Shown piece after piece: positions 32,221 through 42,068 of a DNA stretch of 64,000 bases. Position numbers and translations under genes: made by a program. Origin of the DNA: Euryhalocaulis caribicus (GTDB taxonomy: Bacteria > Pseudomonadota > Alphaproteobacteria > Caulobacterales > Maricaulaceae); the NCBI RefSeq assembly GCF_000412185.1, contig NZ_ASJA01000011.1, forward strand, positions 49,245 to 113,244, in the 5' to 3' direction. How positions within the stretch are numbered: position 1 is the first letter of the stretch; the number at the start of each line of letters is the position of its first letter. The notes under the pieces were generated by a model that saw only the letters and a program-made list of their open reading frames with translations, was not told the DNA's origin and made no database searches.

Positions 32221-34309
32221 TGCGAACATAGCCATCAGAAGCGAGGCACGCGCTTTCGAAGAGGCGTTGCCGGCCTCGCAACGAAAGGAGCTTGGCCAGT
32301 TTTTTACCGGAATGCCGCTCGGTCGGGCTCTTGCTGCGCTCGCTGTTGACGCCGGAACGCAGTGCATTCTCGATCCGATGGCCGGAAGCGGCGACCTTCT
32401 CGATGCCGCAAGTGAGACGGCTTCCACACGCGGAACGCGGTTGCTTCGTGTCGATGCCATCGAGGTAGATGAGACCACTGCGGCAATGTGCGAGTCGAGG
32501 CTACGGCGTGTGACTATTGGGGGCGATCTTGTCCCCCGCATCATCTGCGGTGATGCCTTCCAGCCGGCGACGCATGAGACACTATCGGGCTCCGGCTACG
32601 ACCTGGTGATCACCAATCCGCCCTATGTGCGCTATCAATCCCTCAACGGCCGTGGATCAAAGATCAGGTCCGGGCTGTCCGACATTGTAGAACAGCGCCT
32701 GTCCGGCGTCGCACAGGAAATTTGGAGGTCGCTGACAGACGGCTATTCGGGACTTGCCGATCTATCAGTGCCGGCCTGGCTGCTAAGCGCGCTGCTCGTC
32801 AGGCCCGAAGGCCGTCTCGCGCTCGTTGTGCCAGCGACGTGGCGTTCCCGCGCCTATGCGGATGTAATCCGTTACCTACTGCTGCGCTGTTTTCGGCTGG
32901 AACTAGTCATTGAGGATACGCAGCCGGGCTGGTTTTCCGATGCGCTCGTCCGCACCCATCTCATTGTGGCGCGGCGCCTGCCGGACGCGGAAATGGCCGA
33001 ACCGCTGAACGTACGCCGGAACTGGCCCGAAGCCCTCTGGGTACAGGTTGCCCCCGAGGCTGCCTGCACGGAATCGCTTGTGGGGGCTGCGTTTTCCGGC
33101 AGGCAGCCGGAAGACGCTTTCGCAGCTTGGTGCCGCAATTCCGTACGGCCGGAGGTTCTCGGAATTCGTGACCGCACATTCTCTCTTGAAGAGGAATGGG
33201 TGGCACTGCGGGGGCAGGCCGACGCGCGTCCCTGGGTGAAATCATTGGAGCCGGCAGGGGCCAATGGATCTGCTGCCGTGGAATCCGATTCAAGCACGGC
33301 GTCCGTGCCCGAAGCGCTGCGCGACCTCTTGCCACGATCATTTGACGGGTGCGCGCTGCGCCCGCTCAGCTCGGCCGGTATTCACGCTGGTCAGGGACTG
33401 CGAACGGGCTGCAACCGGTTTTTCTATGTCAAGCTGATCGGCGACGAGAATGATGCCGTGATGCGCGTTCAGACCGACCCGGTATTTGGTAGTGGGCGTG
33501 TCGTGCCGGTTCCGGAAAGCGCGCTCATCCCGGTCCTACACCGTCAGGCCGATCTTGAAGCATGGCGAAATGGCATACTTCCCGCCACCCGTGTCCTCGA
33601 TCTTCGCCGCGCTGTCCTCCCGGAAGATATGGACCAGGTGTATGAAGCCGCAGCGTATCAACTCCTGCACTCTGACGAGTTGCCGGCGGTCATGCCTGAC
33701 GAACTGGCCGCCCATGTCCGTGCAGCGGGCGAAACTCGGATCGGAAGCGGTGAAAATGCCAAGCCCATCCCGGAGATGTCAGCTGTTAGGACGAATGCGC
33801 GTGCTGGCCGCAAGAGCGCGTTGCCGCGATACTGGTACATGCTCCCTGACTTTATGCCGCGCCATCTGCCACAGGCATTTGTGCCTCGGATCATTCATGG
33901 CGTGCCTCAGGTTTACGCCAATGCGAGCCCGGCCATACTTATTGATGCAAACTTTTCGACGTTCTGGACCGAAGACCGTGGCTGGACGGTGGCCGGCCTG
34001 ACTGCATTACTGAATAGCGCGTGGTGCCGCGCCGTGATGGAAGCAACGGGCACGCAGCTTGGCGGCGGTGCTCTCAAACTTGAGGCTGTCCACCTTCGTA
34101 CGATGGCGGTGCCGCAGCTCGACCGAGAGGCAATCGCCAGTCTGAATGACGCCGGCATTGGTGGTCAGGATCCAAGACTCTGCGACCGGATCGTTTTGCA
34201 GGCGATATTGGGAAACCAGGCCTCCGATAGCGATGTCGACGCCTTCGCAGAACGCCTCAACGAACGCCGCGCTGCATTGGGCGCAGGGCGCCAGCGAGGT
34301 GCTGCATGA
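32147..34309 (+). CDS. N6-adenine DNA methylase, Eco57I/TaqI-like (defence operon M2)
   Basis: The product is up to 720 aa. The SAM motif is ILDPMAGSGDLLDAA (about 75) and the catalytic motif VITNPPYVRYQSL (about 155). The C-terminal 400 residues are probably a target-recognition domain. TTG 32147 has AGAAGG 6 nt upstream and is my choice; ATG 32156 and GTG 32207 are alternatives, the last giving less overlap with M1. It ends in an ATGA overlap with the next gene. It is an alpha/gamma-class adenine-N6 methylase by the NPPY motif. There is no nuclease motif, so cleavage must come from another gene. Confidence 0.82.
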   Translation: MTPMTSIGGTIRTIWQRQPTVREYDANIAIRSEARAFEEALPASQRKELGQFFTGMPLGRALAALAVDAGTQCILDPMAGSGDLLDAASETASTRGTRLLRVDAIEVDETTAAMCESRLRRVTIGGDLVPRIICGDAFQPATHETLSGSGYDLVITNPPYVRYQSLNGRGSKIRSGLSDIVEQRLSGVAQEIWRSLTDGYSGLADLSVPAWLLSALLVRPEGRLALVVPATWRSRAYADVIRYLLLRCFRLELVIEDTQPGWFSDALVRTHLIVARRLPDAEMAEPLNVRRNWPEALWVQVAPEAACTESLVGAAFSGRQPEDAFAAWCRNSVRPEVLGIRDRTFSLEEEWVALRGQADARPWVKSLEPAGANGSAAVESDSSTASVPEALRDLLPRSFDGCALRPLSSAGIHAGQGLRTGCNRFFYVKLIGDENDAVMRVQTDPVFGSGRVVPVPESALIPVLHRQADLEAWRNGILPATRVLDLRRAVLPEDMDQVYEAAAYQLLHSDELPAVMPDELAAHVRAAGETRIGSGENAKPIPEMSAVRTNARAGRKSALPRYWYMLPDFMPRHLPQAFVPRIIHGVPQVYANASPAILIDANFSTFWTEDRGWTVAGLTALLNSAWCRAVMEATGTQLGGGALKLEAVHLRTMAVPQLDREAIASLNDAGIGGQDPRLCDRIVLQAILGNQASDSDVDAFAERLNERRAALGAGRQRGAA

Positions 34310-37300
34310 GTTCCGATCTGGGTCAGGCCCGTGAGGCAATTGTACGCTGTCGCGGCTTGCGGCAGAAGGCGGTAGTGGAAGCCGTCTTGCGCGGTGAGTT
34401 CCAGTCCCGGCTGCGCCGCATTTTTCCGGACTCTGACGATGAAGGCTGGATCAATCACTATGGCGAAGGCGCCGAAGCCCATACCAAGGTCGGCACCAAG
34501 ACGGGCAAGGCTGCGGACCGTTTCATAGACAATCTTATTGGATCGACAACGATCGAATATGAAGCAGATCTGCGCAACAAAGCGAAGCGCGATGAAGGCT
34601 TCAATCAAGTCAAGGAACATGCCGCCGGGCTCATTCGCGCCGGAGCGAAAGACTCGCAAGTCCGCGGCATCCTCTCCGATACCGTCGAGTGGTATGCCTA
34701 CGATGTTGCGCTGCGTGCCGGTGTCGATCCGGCCAGTTGCACCATTGACGACATCCATCTCACCGAAGTTGAGAATTTCACCGAGACAAGCGATGACGAA
34801 CAGGCTGCTGAGCGCCTGACACTTTTCCTCCGCCGTCATCTGGCGCGCGAGCAATCGCGCCCGCTGATCGCGGAAAATCTCTCTTTCGATCTCGGCCTGG
34901 AAAGCCCGGCCTACCGGCGCAACGTCAAAGTCTTGACAGAGCTGGTCGATGCTGGCCGCAAGAGCGATCCGTCGATCTCTCTGGCTACCGATCTGTGGTC
35001 GCACTTCGTCGATCATCTCGAAGGTGCCGGCGGCGGATTCCGGACCGAACCTTATGTCGACGAGATTTATCTCAACATCCTCGCTCGGCTGCTGAGCGCC
35101 AACGCGCTCGCTAGTTCTGCAATCGTTAGCGCCGATGATGAGCTTCAGGCGATATTGAACGGTGCCTATTTTCGCGACCGCTATCAGCTCGGCAACCTCG
35201 TCGAGCAGGACTATTTCGGGTGGATCGCGAGAACCGCGCATATCGGCGGCTTTCTCTCCGTCGCCCGAGAAATCCAGCGCGACCTCTACGCCTACGATTT
35301 CTCGCGGCGCGCTGAAGAGGATTTGTTCGGCCGCCTGATGGCCCAGCTTGCCCGCCGGAGCCAGCGCAAACTACTGGGCCAGGAATGGACGCCGGGCTGG
35401 CTCTCCCGCCATCTTGCCGAGCGTTGCCTCGATCTTTTGCCCGAGGGCGAAGCGCCCGCGATCGTCGATATGTGCTGCGGTTCGGGCGCGATCTTGGCCG
35501 AAGTTATCAAGGCCGCGCGTGATCGCTACGGCTATGCCGAGATCACCGCGTTGCATGAAGTCGTCACCGGTTTCGACATCGATCCGCTCGCGGTTGCGCT
35601 ATCGAAGACGACCTGGGTGATTACCCTCGCGGCAGAAATCAATGCCGCTGCCGCGCCGGTCACGATCCCCGTCTATCACGCCGACTCTCTATTTGCGGTG
35701 ACGCCGGTCTCGGCATCGATCCCAATGCTCGGGGAGGGTGATGTGATCGACATCACGCTCGACGGCGAGACGATCGCATTGCCCGCCGGTCTCGTTCACC
35801 CGGACTATCGCGAGCTTTTCGACCGGATCATCGATTGGGCTTATGATGAAGCGCGCGATAAAGGTGCCCCTGCGCTCACCGAAGATGATGCCGCCGCGAC
35901 ACTCGACACGGCGGTAGCGGCGAGCGTCGTCAGTCTGCCAGCGGAGCTCCGGCAGGCGGCGATCACCGCTGTGCTCGCGCTCGCAAACCGCATGAAGGAG
36001 CTTGCTGCTGCCGGACGCAACGGTATCTGGGCCTTCATTCTGCGCAACACTTACCGGCCCGGTCTGCTTGCAGGGCAGTTCAACGGGCTCGTCAGTAATC
36101 CACCCTGGCTGGCGATGAGCGCGCTCGCCGACAATCCCTACCGCGAGGTGCTCTCGCGACGCGCAGCGCTCTACGGCGTCAAACCCGCAGGGCAATCCTT
36201 CCTGCATCTTGAGCTTGGCACGACGCATCTGCTGCATGCGGTCGATCGCTATCTGGCGCCGGGGGCAGCGGTTGCCTGTCTCGTTCCCGGCACGATTTTC
36301 AACGGCACCCACCATGAGCGGTTCCGGCAGCGCGCCTATCTGACCAGCCCGCGCCCGGTTCCTCTTTGTGTTTCCGAAGTCTGGCAGGTTGCGCCTGGCA
36401 CCTTCAAATATCCCGGTGCCGCGCTGATCGGGCATAAGGAATCGGATCCCGGTGCTGCCGACACGGCGCCGCAGCGTGGCTTTGTAGCCAGGCAGGATGG
36501 GCCGGAAGCGGCCGATTTCTCGATCCGCAGGATCGGTACGACGCGCACGGCGTGGGCGCTGGAAAAAGGCGGAATGCCCGCCGCACCGGCCGGCAGCGAG
36601 GAAGTCTCGCAACAGGGCGCGGACATCATGCCGCGCGGTGCCGTGTGTGTAGAAATCCTGAATAACTCTGGCAACGAGTTTCGCGTTGATACCCCGACGC
36701 GCGATACGACATGGGGCTTCACCGTCAAGCAGGTGAAGGAGCTCGCAGGCGAGCGCTTCCCTGGCCATGTCGCGCCGCGCTTCATCCACCTGATGGCGCA
36801 GTCGGAAAATCTGTTGCCGTTCGTGCTCGGTGACGACCGCGCCCCGGTTGCTATCCCGGCAAGCCGTGACGCTGCCGGTGCGTGGCAGATTTACGAGCCT
36901 GCTGAAATCCGCCGCATGGGTTTCACTAATACCGCGCGGCGCTTCACCGCGATAAATGCGCGACTGGCAAGTGTCGGTGCCGGCAACACGCTCGAATACA
37001 GGATCAATGTCCGCAACAAGCTGACCAACCAGCAATTCGGCGATGCCGGCTGTCTTGTTCTCTCAGGCGCGGGCGGTAAGCATATCTGCGCTGCGTGCCT
37101 GCCGCTGACCGAAGCCAACGCGCTGGTGATCGACCAGACATTGTACTGGCAGGTTGTGCCGGATGAGCACGAAGCGTGGTTCAGAACCGGCGTGCTCAAC
37201 AGCAGCGCGCTGACCGATGCGATCCTGCCGTTCAATCCCGAAGGCGACTTTGGTCCGCGCCATATCCACACGCTTCCCTACAGGCTAATGCCGGCTTTCG

Positions 37301-37551
37301 ATCCATTCAATGAGGATCACCAGCGCATTGCAGAGCTTGCGCGACAGCTCGCGGCCATTGCCGCGGCGGCAGTGGCAGGCGATGCGTATCTCGGCGATCC
37401 GAACCGGTCATTGCCGGTACGGCGCCGAAAAATGCGCGAAGCGCTGGCAGCAACGGACGAGAAGAAAAAACTCGAAAAGCTTTGTGCCGCGTTGCTCGGC
37501 ACGAGCGCGCCTCAAGACGAGCCGGAGGCGGCCGGAGCGGATGGCGCATGA
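34306..37551 (+). CDS. Large Eco57I-like methylase with possible N-terminal nuclease-like domain (M3)
   Basis: The 1081-aa protein has a SAM motif IVDMCCGSGAIL at about 386 and a catalytic SNPPWLAMS at about 598, separated by a long insertion. A C-terminal target-recognition-like half follows (TFKYPGAALIG, RVDTPTRDTTWGFTVKQVKE). Near residues 60-105, GKAADRFIDNLIGSTTIEYE followed by QVKEHAAGLI resembles a PD-(D/E)XK fold with Asp75, Glu84 and Lys103, but the canonical ExK is EYE, so activity is doubtful. A type IIG/ISP-like enzyme is possible. It overlaps both neighbours by ATGA. Confidence 0.78.
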   Translation: MSSDLGQAREAIVRCRGLRQKAVVEAVLRGEFQSRLRRIFPDSDDEGWINHYGEGAEAHTKVGTKTGKAADRFIDNLIGSTTIEYEADLRNKAKRDEGFNQVKEHAAGLIRAGAKDSQVRGILSDTVEWYAYDVALRAGVDPASCTIDDIHLTEVENFTETSDDEQAAERLTLFLRRHLAREQSRPLIAENLSFDLGLESPAYRRNVKVLTELVDAGRKSDPSISLATDLWSHFVDHLEGAGGGFRTEPYVDEIYLNILARLLSANALASSAIVSADDELQAILNGAYFRDRYQLGNLVEQDYFGWIARTAHIGGFLSVAREIQRDLYAYDFSRRAEEDLFGRLMAQLARRSQRKLLGQEWTPGWLSRHLAERCLDLLPEGEAPAIVDMCCGSGAILAEVIKAARDRYGYAEITALHEVVTGFDIDPLAVALSKTTWVITLAAEINAAAAPVTIPVYHADSLFAVTPVSASIPMLGEGDVIDITLDGETIALPAGLVHPDYRELFDRIIDWAYDEARDKGAPALTEDDAAATLDTAVAASVVSLPAELRQAAITAVLALANRMKELAAAGRNGIWAFILRNTYRPGLLAGQFNGLVSNPPWLAMSALADNPYREVLSRRAALYGVKPAGQSFLHLELGTTHLLHAVDRYLAPGAAVACLVPGTIFNGTHHERFRQRAYLTSPRPVPLCVSEVWQVAPGTFKYPGAALIGHKESDPGAADTAPQRGFVARQDGPEAADFSIRRIGTTRTAWALEKGGMPAAPAGSEEVSQQGADIMPRGAVCVEILNNSGNEFRVDTPTRDTTWGFTVKQVKELAGERFPGHVAPRFIHLMAQSENLLPFVLGDDRAPVAIPASRDAAGAWQIYEPAEIRRMGFTNTARRFTAINARLASVGAGNTLEYRINVRNKLTNQQFGDAGCLVLSGAGGKHICAACLPLTEANALVIDQTLYWQVVPDEHEAWFRTGVLNSSALTDAILPFNPEGDFGPRHIHTLPYRLMPAFDPFNEDHQRIAELARQLAAIAAAAVAGDAYLGDPNRSLPVRRRKMREALAATDEKKKLEKLCAALLGTSAPQDEPEAAGADGA

Positions 37552-39314
37552 CAGAAACCCCAACAATCCTCAAACTGAAGATCGACCGGTTTCGCGGTCT
37601 TCAAGCGCTCGACTGGAATCCGACCTCCGGGATGAACATCGTGCTTGGCGGCGGCGACGCCGGAAAGACCACCATCCTCGATGCGATTGCGCTTTTGCTC
37701 AGCCCCTCCAATAGCATCGTGCTCTCGGAGGCAGACTACTGGCAGCGCAAGGTGGAAGACGAGTTCGTTATTCAGGCGGTCTTGGCCCTGCCCGCATCTT
37801 CGGAAATCGGACAGCAGCAGAAATTTGTCTGGCCGTGGGAATGGAACGGCAGCAATGCCGTACCGCCGGTCGGCGATGAAGATGAAGAGCAGGGGGCGCC
37901 TGCTTCCGCTCGGCCCGTTTACCGGCTGCAGGTGCGCGGTACTGCCGAGCTGGAAATTTACTGGGAAATTGTCCAGCCCAACGATGAAACCGATCTTCTC
38001 TCGGCTGCTGTACGCCGGGATATCGGCGTCGTTCGCCTTGGCGGTGACGACCGTAACGACCGCGATCTCCGGCTGGTTTACGGCTCGGCCCTTGATCGTC
38101 TGCTGGCCGACAAGGGCTTGCGTGCCCGGATAGGGCAGCGCGTGTCTGAAATCGATCTCGCTGCTCATCTTGGCGATGAGGCCAAGAAGGCGCTCGAAGA
38201 GCTTGATAGGACTCTCAAGACCGAAGCCTTGCCGAGTGGCCTCGATCTCGCGCTAACCAGCAGTCAGGGCCTGTCCATCGGCGCATTGATCGGTCTGATG
38301 GCGGATCGTGCTCCCGGCGTCTCGCTTCCCCTTGCGAGCTGGGGCGCCGGGACGCGGCGCATGACGGCGCTGCAAATCGCCGCCGCCAGCGAAGCGGAGA
38401 GCAGCATCACGGTGATCGATGAGATCGAACGCGGCCTCGAACCCTACCGCCAGCGCAAGCTGGTCAAGAGCTTGCAGGCCCAGGCCGCGCAAAGCTTTGT
38501 CACCACGCACAGTGCTGCGGCGATCAATGCGGCTGACAAGGCAAGCCTGTGGTATCTCGACGGTGCCGGCCATATCGGCGCGTTGCCGCATGCAAAGATC
38601 GCAAGGCAGCAGGAGCGCGATCCCGAAACCTTCCTGTCGCGCTTCGCCGTCATCGCCGAAGGCCCGACCGAGGTGGGCTTTCTTTCTTACATGCTGGAAC
38701 GCGCGATCGACGGCAGTTTTGCCGACCACGGCGTGCGCGTTTGCGACGGACAGGGCAATCCCGCGACACTGGATCTTCTCGAAGCGCTCGCGGGCGGCGG
38801 TCTAGCGTTCGGCGGTTTCGCCGATGACGAAGGGCAAGCATCCGGCCGTTGGACCGCGCTCAAAACGAAGATGGGCGATCGCCTGTTCCAGTGGCAAGGA
38901 GGCTGTACCGAAGAGGCCATCATAAAGCTGGTGCCGGAGGACCGGCTTGCAGAGCTGATCGGTCATGACGATGCGGGCGTTGCCGCCGAGCGGCGTGTTA
39001 CCCTCGCGACGCGCCTCAGCATTGAGGACAAGAGCCTGGAGGCCATCCTCGCGGCAACCGATGATTTTCGGCCGCTGCTGATCGCGGCCGCAACCGGCAG
39101 CAAGGACGGCGCGCCCGATGATGAGGCCACGAAAATGTGGAGCCGGCACGGGCGGCGGTGGTTCAAATCGGCCCCGGGCGGCCGCGAACTCGCCGCCAAG
39201 ATGTTTGCCCTTAGTATCTGGCCGGCGCTCAAACCTGATCTGTTGCCATTCTTCAATGCGATCCGTGCCGCCCTTGGGCAAGCTACGATCGCCGATATTG
39301 CCCATGACGGATGA
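37548..39314 (+). CDS. GajA-like OLD-family ATPase-TOPRIM endonuclease
   Basis: From ATG 37548 (MTETPTILKLKIDRFRGLQA) the product has 588 aa, near the ~580 aa of characterised Gabija GajA. The ABC-type ATPase has Walker A LGGGDAGKTT (about 33-42), Walker B VIDEIERG (about 289) and H-loop TTHSAAAIN. The TOPRIM nuclease follows: IAEGPTEVGF (about 369) and GGFADDEGQASG (about 425). OLD-family nucleases nick DNA and are regulated by nucleotide. It is directly followed by a UvrD helicase overlapping by 11 nt, as in gajAB. In Gabija, GajA is held off by nucleotides until phage replication lowers them. Confidence 0.85.
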   Translation: MTETPTILKLKIDRFRGLQALDWNPTSGMNIVLGGGDAGKTTILDAIALLLSPSNSIVLSEADYWQRKVEDEFVIQAVLALPASSEIGQQQKFVWPWEWNGSNAVPPVGDEDEEQGAPASARPVYRLQVRGTAELEIYWEIVQPNDETDLLSAAVRRDIGVVRLGGDDRNDRDLRLVYGSALDRLLADKGLRARIGQRVSEIDLAAHLGDEAKKALEELDRTLKTEALPSGLDLALTSSQGLSIGALIGLMADRAPGVSLPLASWGAGTRRMTALQIAAASEAESSITVIDEIERGLEPYRQRKLVKSLQAQAAQSFVTTHSAAAINAADKASLWYLDGAGHIGALPHAKIARQQERDPETFLSRFAVIAEGPTEVGFLSYMLERAIDGSFADHGVRVCDGQGNPATLDLLEALAGGGLAFGGFADDEGQASGRWTALKTKMGDRLFQWQGGCTEEAIIKLVPEDRLAELIGHDDAGVAAERRVTLATRLSIEDKSLEAILAATDDFRPLLIAAATGSKDGAPDDEATKMWSRHGRRWFKSAPGGRELAAKMFALSIWPALKPDLLPFFNAIRAALGQATIADIAHDG

Positions 39315-40821
39315 GGATGTCGCAGCCCTTCTTAATTCAAACGCGCCTTTGGTCGTGGTGGAGGCGCCGGCCGGATGCGGCAAGACCTATCAGGGTGCCC
39401 ATTATGCGCTGCGGGCTGCCTCGGCGCTTTCGACCGGGTGCGTCCTGATTCTCACCCACACGCACGCGGCATGTGCCGCGTTCGCGCAGGCGACAAGGAC
39501 CGCCCACCGTAAAGTCGAAATCAGAACGCTCGATTCCTTGATCGTCCAGATTGCCAGCGCCTACCACAAATCGCTCGATCTTCCCCCCGATCCGGCCGCC
39601 TGGGCGCGGCGGGAGGGCGGGGATGCCTATGCCACTCTAGCCGCGCGCGCCGGGAAGCTGATTACGCGTAGGCCGTTCGTTGCCGCTGCGCTGGCCGCGC
39701 GGTTCCCGATCGTCATTGCCGATGAGCACCAGGACGCCAGCGCCGACCAGCATGGCGTTCTCATGGCCTTGCGCGAAGCCGGTGCGAAGCTCCGCGTTTT
39801 TGGCGATCCGATGCAGGGCATCTACGCGAAGACCAAGGCGGCGGTTGAGCAGGCGCAGGCGCGGTGGGAGGAAACCAAGGCGGCGGGCGCCTATGCCGAG
39901 CTTGAGACGCCGCACCGGTGGGACGACGGCACGCCCGCACTCGGCAACTGGATATTGCAGAGCCGCGACGCCTTGAAAGAAGGCCGCCCCATCGACTTGA
40001 CCGGCGCGCTCCCGCTAGGCCTCACGGTTCTTTATGCGGACAATAGTGCCGCCGGGCGCGGCTACCGGCTGAGCGATGCCGAACGCGCGCCGTTAAACGG
40101 TATCACTCGCCCCGGCAGCGAGATTCTGATCCTGACGTCGCAAAACGACATGACCGAAGCGCTAGCCGCATTCTGGAACCGGTCAATTCCGATATGGGAG
40201 GGTCATACGAGACCAGCCCTCGACCGGCTTATCAGCGCGAATGAAGCCGCCGCCGGCGACCCGGTCGCGGTCGCGCGCGCCTTCGTGGGTTTTATGGGAA
40301 GCGTGGCCACCGGATTCAGTCCGTCGAGCCACGGCAACCGCTTTGTTCAGGAAGTGAGCCAAGGCTGCACGGGCGCGGCGCGCGGCAAGTTTATCCATGT
40401 CCAGCAGCTTGCCCGCCTGATCCTCGATGAGCCCAACCATGTCGGCGTTGCCAAGTGCCTAACTGCTCTGTCCGGGTTCCGCCGAGACCGTGTTTCCGGG
40501 TTCGAGGCGATCAATATCGACTATCGCAGCGAATACCGCGATGCGATTCGTTTGGGCGAATTTGCCGATCCGCATGACGGCCTTGCCGAACTCGGAAGGA
40601 GGCGATCCTTTGCTCATCCGGTGCCGCCTGCGCGCGCTATCAGCACCATTCACAAGGCCAAGGGGCTGCAATGCGATAATGCGCTCATACTGCCCTGCGA
40701 CCGTCGTTTTTCTTCCACGCTATACTCGAGATGCAGGCTTTATGTCGCGATCAGCCGTGCCAAGCGTTCGCTCACGCTTGTTCTTTCGAGAAGTGATCCC
40801 TGTCCGCTTTTCAAGGTCTGA
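39304..40821 (+). CDS. GajB-like UvrD/Rep-family helicase
   Basis: From ATG 39304 (MTDEDVAALLNSNAPLVVVE) the product is 505 aa, close to the ~490-500 aa of GajB. SF1A motifs are visible: I (EAPAGCGKTYQ), II (IADEHQDASADQ), III (FGDPMQGIY), V (STIHKAKGLQCDNALILP) and VI (YVAISRAKRSLTLV). In Gabija this protein binds GajA and senses replication or DNA ends. It is the last gene of the operon. A longer start at 39118 would overlap the nuclease gene heavily and is unlikely. Confidence 0.88.
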   Translation: MTDEDVAALLNSNAPLVVVEAPAGCGKTYQGAHYALRAASALSTGCVLILTHTHAACAAFAQATRTAHRKVEIRTLDSLIVQIASAYHKSLDLPPDPAAWARREGGDAYATLAARAGKLITRRPFVAAALAARFPIVIADEHQDASADQHGVLMALREAGAKLRVFGDPMQGIYAKTKAAVEQAQARWEETKAAGAYAELETPHRWDDGTPALGNWILQSRDALKEGRPIDLTGALPLGLTVLYADNSAAGRGYRLSDAERAPLNGITRPGSEILILTSQNDMTEALAAFWNRSIPIWEGHTRPALDRLISANEAAAGDPVAVARAFVGFMGSVATGFSPSSHGNRFVQEVSQGCTGAARGKFIHVQQLARLILDEPNHVGVAKCLTALSGFRRDRVSGFEAINIDYRSEYRDAIRLGEFADPHDGLAELGRRRSFAHPVPPARAISTIHKAKGLQCDNALILPCDRRFSSTLYSRCRLYVAISRAKRSLTLVLSRSDPCPLFKV

Positions 40822-40870
40822 CTTGCTCATCGTGGCATCGTTGATGCCCGGCGCGCATCGTTCGCGACGA

Positions 40871-41944
40871 TTACGGGAGAAATCCTGCAAGGCGGTCACT
40901 ATTGCGCCCCACACGAAATACCAGTCCTGCGCGCCTTGATGCTTCGACATAGGCGCGGGCTGAATCCGAATCCCAGGGATAGACGCGCAATTCAAATCTG
41001 TTCCGGGCAACGCGCCGGAACAAAATCAGAGAGTTTTCATAGGCAAATCCGCCCATTGCAGCGGAGGGCAGATTGATCCGCTCCATGCGGTTGTCGCCGT
41101 GCCAGGTGACCGGTCGATTGCGCCACTCCATGCGGCCCGAGAAAAGTTCCGGCTCCGCAATATGCTCGACCCTGTCGTAGTCGTAGCCTTCGTATGTCGC
41201 GCCGAAGAAGCGGTGGCTCCCGCGCGGCATTTCAAGCTGGGTTCGGGCGCCGCCCTGCATACCACGGGATTGAATCCACATCTGTGTGAATGCCTGCGGA
41301 TCGACATCCGCATCGGCAAACGGCGTGTACCTGCCTTGCGGACCAATTGCAGGTGCGGGCACAGGCTCCAATTCTTCTATGGCCCGCTCGCGCGGCATGC
41401 GCCGCCGAAGCTCACGGTACCGCGCAAGAATTTCGCCGGTGAGCGGGACCGCGCCGTGTGTAACCGTATCCCACGCTATGTTCATCTCTGCAGCGCGATC
41501 GTGTGCTGACTCCGCCCAAGCCGCCTCGCTGTTAATCGTCAGACCACGGTTTGTCAGATTGGCGGACCCGACAAGGCTGCCGATCGCCCCTTCGGGTCTG
41601 TCGAATACATATAGCTTCGGGTGGAATGCTACCTGCGGCACCAGGTTGCCGTGGTCGAGCAGGGCAGCGCCAGCGACAAAGACTCTCGTTCCCGGCACGT
41701 CGCCCCAAAAAGCGAGGGCGTCGGGGTCGGTAATCCCAAAATCCAGCGACGTCACGATCGTCTTTTCTATCCGGTCGAGGTTTCCGCCGTCCGCCGATCG
41801 CCGGATGCCATCCAGCAGAATCTCGCTACCGGACACGGACATGTAAGCACTACAGACCCGGACCGCTTCAAGCCCTTCCCTCATCAAATCGAACAGCGCG
41901 TTCTGGATTGCGCCCGGCTGTAGTTGATTCTGAATGATCAGCAT
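40871..41944 (-). CDS. BfiI-like PLD-superfamily nuclease with C-terminal recognition domain
   Basis: The 357-aa protein, convergent with the defence operon, has one HKD motif: His108-x-Lys110 (AFHPKLYVF) with GSANLTNRG (about 126-134), so it would act as a dimer. The restriction enzyme BfiI has 358 aa, one HKD motif with its catalytic His near 105, and a C-terminal B3-like DNA-recognition domain. Here the C-terminal part ends in RNRFELRVYPWDSDSARAYV and KVGRNSDRLAGFL-like sequence that parallels BfiI's C-terminus. It is therefore probably the site-specific restriction nuclease of this island. Its cognate methylase would be M1, M2 or M3. Confidence 0.75.
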   Translation of the reverse strand: MLIIQNQLQPGAIQNALFDLMREGLEAVRVCSAYMSVSGSEILLDGIRRSADGGNLDRIEKTIVTSLDFGITDPDALAFWGDVPGTRVFVAGAALLDHGNLVPQVAFHPKLYVFDRPEGAIGSLVGSANLTNRGLTINSEAAWAESAHDRAAEMNIAWDTVTHGAVPLTGEILARYRELRRRMPRERAIEELEPVPAPAIGPQGRYTPFADADVDPQAFTQMWIQSRGMQGGARTQLEMPRGSHRFFGATYEGYDYDRVEHIAEPELFSGRMEWRNRPVTWHGDNRMERINLPSAAMGGFAYENSLILFRRVARNRFELRVYPWDSDSARAYVEASRRAGLVFRVGRNSDRLAGFLP

Positions 41945-42068
41945 CCATCCTTCCCCTTTTTGAGCCGCACCGTACTCACGGCCAAGGCAGGCTCTGATCT
42001 ACCCTCGGACTTTGTCTTGCGTTTTCAAAGAGGTTTCTCAGCTTCAGGGGGATTCTGATTTCGGCCGA

